In this document: positions 59,554 to 64,000 of the stretch, one piece after another
Layout of the letters: every line of letters begins with the position of its first letter
Position numbering within the stretch: position 1 is the first letter of the stretch
Assembly (NCBI GenBank): GCA_965249895.1
Contig: CBDFNC010000001.1
Location: forward strand, 1,116,001-1,180,000
DNA from: CBDFNC01 sp965249895
GTDB lineage: Bacteria; Pseudomonadota; Gammaproteobacteria; Enterobacterales; CBDFNC01
DNA length: 64,000 bases
Reading direction: 5' to 3'
Translations under genes and position numbers: made by a program
Notes under the pieces: model-generated
The model's input: the letters and a program-made list of their open reading frames with translations, nothing else
Told to the model about the DNA's origin: nothing
The model's database searches: none

Positions 59554-62292
59554 TTAAAAAATGTTTATATCGCTACTCAGAGCTAAGTCATTCTCTTCGA
59601 CGAGCAGAGCTAACAATTGTTGCAGAGTACGTTGTCTTTGATATACCCAGCTACTGTAGGCAAGGGGGAATAGTGTGATCCCAGTGCGCTGAAACAGTTT
59701 GTAACGCTCCAAATGATAATATTGTTGGGACTCACCCGGGTAACCGATTAAATCTATGGCCAGCAGTTTATCGCCGTATTGGCAGGCAATATCCATCTCT
59801 GCCCCTGCTATGGGATAGTTTTTCCAGGTATTCACCCCATTGAGGGTTAGTATGCGACAAACCTCCCCCTGAAAAGCATCAAATTCCGTATCTTCGCTTA
59901 GATCGAAAGTAGCGGCGCGTTCACAGGAGTGGATGTAGTCAAATAGCAAGGTACCGGATTTTAACCGGTGAGGTGGCGCCGATAAAAACAAGTAAAGGGC
60001 ATCTCTGGCCCGGGTGATGGCGACGTTAAATACATCGGCTCTGTTCATATACTGATAAGCGTGGCCAGAGCTTTCAGGATCCACACAAAACGAGATAAGC
60101 ATGATATCTCTCTCGTCACCCTGGAATCCATAAGGCGTATCGACTCTTATTTGGTGCTTCTCCAATTTGTCAGGGTAAATATGCCGGGTGAGTAGTTTGT
60201 TTAAAATTTGAACTTGTTCTCTGAACGGCGACAAAATTCCTATGCTGGGAGTAATACCTTGGCGTTCATAGGATTGCAGTATGCTGTTAAGTTTGGCAAG
60301 CACGGCTTGTGCTTCACTGCGGTTTTTGCCGTTGTTATACACGCCGTCACAAAAAATCAACTCTATTGGGTTGTCATCAACCGCAGCGGGTTTTTGACGC
60401 ATTAATTTTAATTGCTGGTTATAGAATTTTTTATTACTGAATTGGATAAGCTCGGGTTTACTGCGAAAATGCTCATCCAGCATCACTATGGCAGCTTGCT
60501 CCTTGATGGCGCTGTTCACCTGCTCCATCAGGCTATTGTCACGATAACTAGGTGGTAAATGGCCAAGATCAAACTTTTTCTGCAGCTTCTGCTCTTTATC
60601 CCTGGACAAGAAAGAAACAAACTTTAATTGTTTGGGATCTCCCACTACCACAGCTCGCTTTGCTCTGTAGAGTGCAGGTATAGCTGTCGCCATATCACAT
60701 TGGGTTGCCTCGTCGATGATCACCAGATCAAAAAGCTCCCGCTTTAGGGGCAGGCTGCGATGCAACTCTCCTAAGTTGCATAACCAAACAGGCAGTGCTT
60801 GTAGCAAAATATTGTAATCAATATTGTCGAAATGACTTTCCTGGCTACTGGAATTTCGGGCCCGGATAGCCTTGGAGTAGTGTTGTAAATGCTCTCGATT
60901 GTCTTTGAGTACCCGGCTTAGTTGTTGTTTTCGGCTGCCGTTAATAAAATTGGCCAGCATCTTTTCACGTATCCGGTTTTCCTGGCAAATTTTATCAAAC
61001 TGGGTAAACAGGGAGTGGTTGTTATGGGCATCACGTTTGGCAATATACCCTTTAAAGCGATTAAGTAAACCCGGATGTTTTAAAGCCTTATGGGTAAACT
61101 TTCCGTGGCGAATTGCCTTTTTACAGCGCTTGAGAAAGGTTTGCTCCAGGGTGAAAATCTTTGCTTTTTGTCGGGAAACGGCTCTTTGATCAACCCTTCC
61201 TTCCTGCTCCAGAGGGGTAAAGCCGCTAAGCAAGTCCAACAGGTATTTCTTTAGCTGCGATTGTTGGCTGGCGGCGCCAGCGCGAACAATAAAATCTTTC
61301 TGGCCTATCAGTGCGGCCAACTTGGTTTGGATCACCTCAATGGCTTCATCGGTCTGACTCAGGATAAGCACGGACTCTCCCTGCAGGTAGCGCTCCAATG
61401 CAATGCACGCAATGGTATAGGACTTTCCTGTGCCAGGAGGGCCGACAATTTGGCTCACGGCATATTCATTGGCATTAAACAATGCCTTACTTTGGGCCCT
61501 GCTCAACAACCCTGGAATATTTTCCGGTCGGGCAGGTTTCGCCGAATTTATATAGGGCAAGTGGTAATTCAGTGTTTGCCGTAATGGAATGGAGAGACTT
61601 TCAGATTTTCTTATTTTCGTTAATTCATGTAGCGTTCCCCTGGAAGCGAGAGACTGCTTCACCAGAGTTAAACAAGCTGCAGAGATAAGTTGGAATTTAC
61701 CTTCCTTGGCATTGTTTTGTTTTTCTTCTATATAGCTGGCGTTGCTTAACTTGGGATAATGATATAGTTCCAGGCAATTTATCTCTTTGGTTAAACCTGT
61801 GATCCAGTGACTGAGCTTGGCGACATCTTTGTCAGTGATCCCCTGAAATACGAATTTAGGCTCCTGGCGTTTTTTAGCTTCTCCTTGCATCCACTTTAAC
61901 AAAGGCCAGTTTATGATAGGTTTGTCTCGCGCTATGGTGAGATAGTATTCCTGCTTGTCCTGTTCAATAAGCGCAGGATAATAAATAAGCGGAGCACAGA
62001 CTTTCTTATTACCCGGGTAACTGGACGGCAGTTTTCCGATAATAAAAAAGCTACCGTAAAATAAGCTTTTTTCTCTTTGATAAGTGCGAACTGCTTTACT
62101 GAGCTCTTGGGCATAGGTTCTGGGTAGCGGAAGCCGGGGTAAAAAACCTGTGACCAATTCTTCCTGGCCGGACATTAAGCGTGTGTATTCGCAATTACGA
62201 CCATAAACGTTAAACAGGTTTAGATATCTATTATCGGCTTGGTAGCAGGCTCGAAAATACCTGATGAGATTGCGGCACTCCTGCTCCGACAT
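59554..62292 (-). CDS. SF1 (Dna2/UPF1-like) helicase with C-terminal Vsr-like nuclease-type domain
   Basis: A 912-residue protein. An N-terminal region of about 270 residues is unfamiliar. The helicase follows: QIVGPPGTGKSYTIACIAL (Walker A, about 285), FDLVIIDEATQCDMATAIPAL (Walker B, DEAT), AVVVGDPKQLKFV (motif III), LDEHFRSKPELIQF (motif IV region), and TPYGFQGDERDIMLISFC and FNVAITRARDALYLFL (motifs V and VI). The last 110 residues (EVCRILTLNGVNTWKNYPIAGAEMDIACQYGDKLLAIDLIGYPG, HLERYKLFQRTGITLFPLAYSSWV) resemble the Vsr/MTES_1575-type domain, but its catalytic Lys is not seen. AAGGA precedes ATG 62292. Role unknown. Confidence 0.82.
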   Translation of the reverse strand: MSEQECRNLIRYFRACYQADNRYLNLFNVYGRNCEYTRLMSGQEELVTGFLPRLPLPRTYAQELSKAVRTYQREKSLFYGSFFIIGKLPSSYPGNKKVCAPLIYYPALIEQDKQEYYLTIARDKPIINWPLLKWMQGEAKKRQEPKFVFQGITDKDVAKLSHWITGLTKEINCLELYHYPKLSNASYIEEKQNNAKEGKFQLISAACLTLVKQSLASRGTLHELTKIRKSESLSIPLRQTLNYHLPYINSAKPARPENIPGLLSRAQSKALFNANEYAVSQIVGPPGTGKSYTIACIALERYLQGESVLILSQTDEAIEVIQTKLAALIGQKDFIVRAGAASQQSQLKKYLLDLLSGFTPLEQEGRVDQRAVSRQKAKIFTLEQTFLKRCKKAIRHGKFTHKALKHPGLLNRFKGYIAKRDAHNNHSLFTQFDKICQENRIREKMLANFINGSRKQQLSRVLKDNREHLQHYSKAIRARNSSSQESHFDNIDYNILLQALPVWLCNLGELHRSLPLKRELFDLVIIDEATQCDMATAIPALYRAKRAVVVGDPKQLKFVSFLSRDKEQKLQKKFDLGHLPPSYRDNSLMEQVNSAIKEQAAIVMLDEHFRSKPELIQFSNKKFYNQQLKLMRQKPAAVDDNPIELIFCDGVYNNGKNRSEAQAVLAKLNSILQSYERQGITPSIGILSPFREQVQILNKLLTRHIYPDKLEKHQIRVDTPYGFQGDERDIMLISFCVDPESSGHAYQYMNRADVFNVAITRARDALYLFLSAPPHRLKSGTLLFDYIHSCERAATFDLSEDTEFDAFQGEVCRILTLNGVNTWKNYPIAGAEMDIACQYGDKLLAIDLIGYPGESQQYYHLERYKLFQRTGITLFPLAYSSWVYQRQRTLQQLLALLVEENDLALSSDINIF

Positions 62293-62383
62293 ACATTTCC
62301 TTGTAACTGCAGAGTAACGACTAGAAAGTGTATTTTGCAATTATGCGAAAAAAAGTAAAGCAAGATTAAATAAAAACTTGAAG

Positions 62384-62458
<75 letters not shown>

Positions 62459-62553
62459 AACAATGGCGTTGAGAAAACAACGGTAGTCATCCTACTTCAT
62501 CCCCTGGGGAAAAGAAAGGCTCCCGGATACTGTTTGCTTAGACATTAAGCGAT

Positions 62554-62955
62554 TTAGCGTAAAGCTTGGGAAATTAAGCGGTAGGCATCACGATACTGGA
62601 TAAAATTTGGAATATGCTCGGCGGCTATGTCCACCTGGCTTTTGCCTTGGGTATGTTGAACTATCACTTCCTTAGGAAAGATATATACCTGCAGGTGTTG
62701 CTCCGTATGTTCGGGATTGGCCAGCAGTGCCAGGAAATTAAAATCCAGATCCGGCAAGTTAGTGGTTTGATGCCACCTTAAGTCCAGCACTTCAACCAAT
62801 GCACCTTTGGTCATGTCACAGCTGTTTACCAGGACATCGAAGTGCTGGTTATTTCTGGGAGTCAAATGAACCTTTAGTCCGGTGAACACACCAATTTTCC
62901 CAGCAACAAGGACTTCTGCTAAATCTGCCAGCCGATTGTTTAGTCGATCACTCAT
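62554..62955 (-). CDS. Hypothetical protein
   Basis: A 133-residue soluble protein, MSDRLNNRLADLAEVLVAGK at the N-terminus, then mixed alpha/beta with FDVLVNSCDMTKGALVEVLDLRW, LALLANPEHTEQHLQVYIFPKEVIVQ and YRDAYRLISQALR. I do not recognise its family. There is no signal peptide or membrane segment. It lies downstream of nothing obvious and is close to tRNA-Gly. ATG 62955 has GAGGTACCG upstream and the codon use is like its neighbours. Confidence 0.65.
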   Translation of the reverse strand: MSDRLNNRLADLAEVLVAGKIGVFTGLKVHLTPRNNQHFDVLVNSCDMTKGALVEVLDLRWHQTTNLPDLDFNFLALLANPEHTEQHLQVYIFPKEVIVQHTQGKSQVDIAAEHIPNFIQYRDAYRLISQALR

Positions 62956-63207
62956 CGGTACCTCACTCGGCATTCGCCTGATAATAAATGAGTCAATGTC
63001 AGTGGAGGATACATAAGCTTTATGGCCGGAAATATGGGGGCTTACCCATACGTAAGTATAGGGTAGAGCGGGCTAGCCATCTCAGGAGGAGGAGCTAAAT
63101 GCAAGTATGTCTCGATGGAAACAGCTGACATTTTATTTGTCTCCCTGATACTCTGTTGCCGTCATCATTTGCCTTGTATGTTCAGTAAAAAGGAGAAGCA
63201 ATAATTC

Positions 63208-64000
63208 ATGACATTAGCGGACAATCCAGTTAGTTTTTATTTGGCCCACCTTAATGACAGCCACTCCCATTTTGAGTCCTCCCCTGTTTCCCTTATGTTG
63301 GAAGGGGCCGAAGAGGCCGTGTCTGTTAATTGCGGTGGTTATAGCCGTGTGGCTCATTTTGTTCGGCAGGCCAGGCAAAGGGCTGATAATGAACAGCGCT
63401 CTCTGCTGTTGTTACATGCCGGCGATAGTTTTCAGGGGTCGATGTATTTTTCCTGCTTTAAAGGGGCGGCCAATGCCGATGTATTAAACCTGCTGGCGCC
63501 GGACGCCATGACCATAGGTAATCACGAGCTGGACTTAGGTAACAAAGCGTTGGTGGAATTTGCCAGATCGGTAGATTTTCCTTTGCTGGCGGCAAACATG
63601 GATATCAGCCAGGAATGCCCACACAAAGCAGATCAATTGACAGGTTTACCCAATCTGGTGGCATTTAATAATCCGGCGCACCCGCAACGTTACCTCGTTA
63701 AGGAGGTTGCTGGTCAGGCCATCGCAATATTTGGGGTGACGGTGGACAATATGACGGAAATCGCTGAGCCAGACTCGGATACCCATTTCCTTGACGTTAC
63801 CGAAACCACCAGAAGCCTGGTGACACAAATCCATCGGGCGGGTATCAGGCGTATTATATTGCTGAGTCATTTGGGGTTTGCCAGAGATTGCCGGCTGGCA
63901 GAAGAAGTGGATGGTTTATCCCTGATTGTGGGTGGACACAGTCATACCCTGCAAGGAGACTTTTCAAACCTGGGGATCCAAGCCGATAGCGACTATGGCG
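63208..64000 (+). CDS. 5'-nucleotidase/UshA-like metallophosphoesterase, N-terminal part
   Basis: The first 264 codons; the gene runs out of the window. The metal-binding sites are in LAHLNDSHSHFE (first), LLHAGDSFQGS, MTIGNHELD and LSHLGFA and GGHSHT. This order is that of the UshA/5'-nucleotidase calcineurin-like fold. There is no signal peptide (MTLADNPVSFYLAH), so, unlike UshA, it may be cytoplasmic unless the start is upstream. AAGGAGAAG lies 11 bases before the ATG, which supports this start. Confidence 0.87.
   Translation, partial: MTLADNPVSFYLAHLNDSHSHFESSPVSLMLEGAEEAVSVNCGGYSRVAHFVRQARQRADNEQRSLLLLHAGDSFQGSMYFSCFKGAANADVLNLLAPDAMTIGNHELDLGNKALVEFARSVDFPLLAANMDISQECPHKADQLTGLPNLVAFNNPAHPQRYLVKEVAGQAIAIFGVTVDNMTEIAEPDSDTHFLDVTETTRSLVTQIHRAGIRRIILLSHLGFARDCRLAEEVDGLSLIVGGHSHTLQGDFSNLGIQADSDYG

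Overview
The window is chromosomal DNA from a gammaproteobacterium, most likely a marine member of the Alteromonadales. The evidence is the housekeeping gene order (ffh-rpsP-rimM-trmD-rplS; mutH-rppH-ptsP-lgt-thyA; holD-rimI), the 283-residue ThyA form, MutH, and a DUF2753-type protein. Coding density is high, and both ends cut genes: the 3' end of a probable gshA on the left and the 5' part of a 5'-nucleotidase-like gene on the right.

Layout. 0-3 kb: gshA tail, a lytic-transglycosylase-like lipoprotein and a decayed ISNCY-type transposase. 2.7-6.7 kb: a sugar-acid catabolic set (class II aldolase, enolase-superfamily dehydratase, lactonase-like amidohydrolase, SDR), with tandem copies of the SDR 3' end. 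6.7-12.7 kb: CorB-like transporter, YpjD, and the ffh and rpsP-rimM-trmD-rplS genes. 12.8-24.2 kb: CBM48 protein, mutH, a DnaA-box cluster matching the position of E. coli DARS2, rppH, ptsP, lgt, thyA, a GAF-GGDEF protein, serA and serC. 24.6-32.4 kb: tRNA-Trp, holD-rimI-M23 peptidase, an outer-membrane gene split by a 259-bp MITE, an M48 protease, FMN-riboswitch-controlled ribB preceded by a 47-bp tandem array, a LysR pseudogene and an RNA methyltransferase. 32.6-38.6 kb: a B12-riboswitch-controlled cobalt uptake operon (NikK-like, CbiM, NikL-like, CbiQ, CbiO, His-rich MFS). 38.7-41 kb: AraC regulator and sugar-efflux-like MFS. 41.1-56.3 kb: cobalamin synthesis (cobN-cobW; cbiD-cobK-cobH-cobL-cobI-cbiG-cobJ-cobM; divergent cobB) with a frameshifted FimV-like gene between. 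56.4-64 kb: yaeQ, PilZ and GGDEF genes, a DUF2753 gene behind a perfect Fur box, a helicase-nuclease protein, tRNA-Gly, a hypothetical gene and the nucleotidase.

How it works together. The cobalt importer supplies metal to the corrin pathway encoded 5-20 kb away, and the riboswitch shuts the importer when B12 is sufficient. CobN and CobW would handle insertion and delivery of the metal. The pathway is a mosaic: CbiD and CbiG are of the cobalt-early type, while CobN is the cobalt-late chelatase.

The most unusual theme is tandem duplication of gene edges. The 5' end of cobB (three extra 197-bp copies, each a 49-codon ORF with an intact P-loop), the 3' end of cobL (two 87-bp copies, each a 27-codon ORF), the 5' end of cbiQ (three extra copies), the 3' end of the SDR gene (195 bp), and apparently the promoter and first bases of the ribB FMN riboswitch (eight 47-bp copies) have all been multiplied in place. 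Three of the five arrays lie in cobalt/B12 genes. I did not find a complete known defence island, prophage or CRISPR array.
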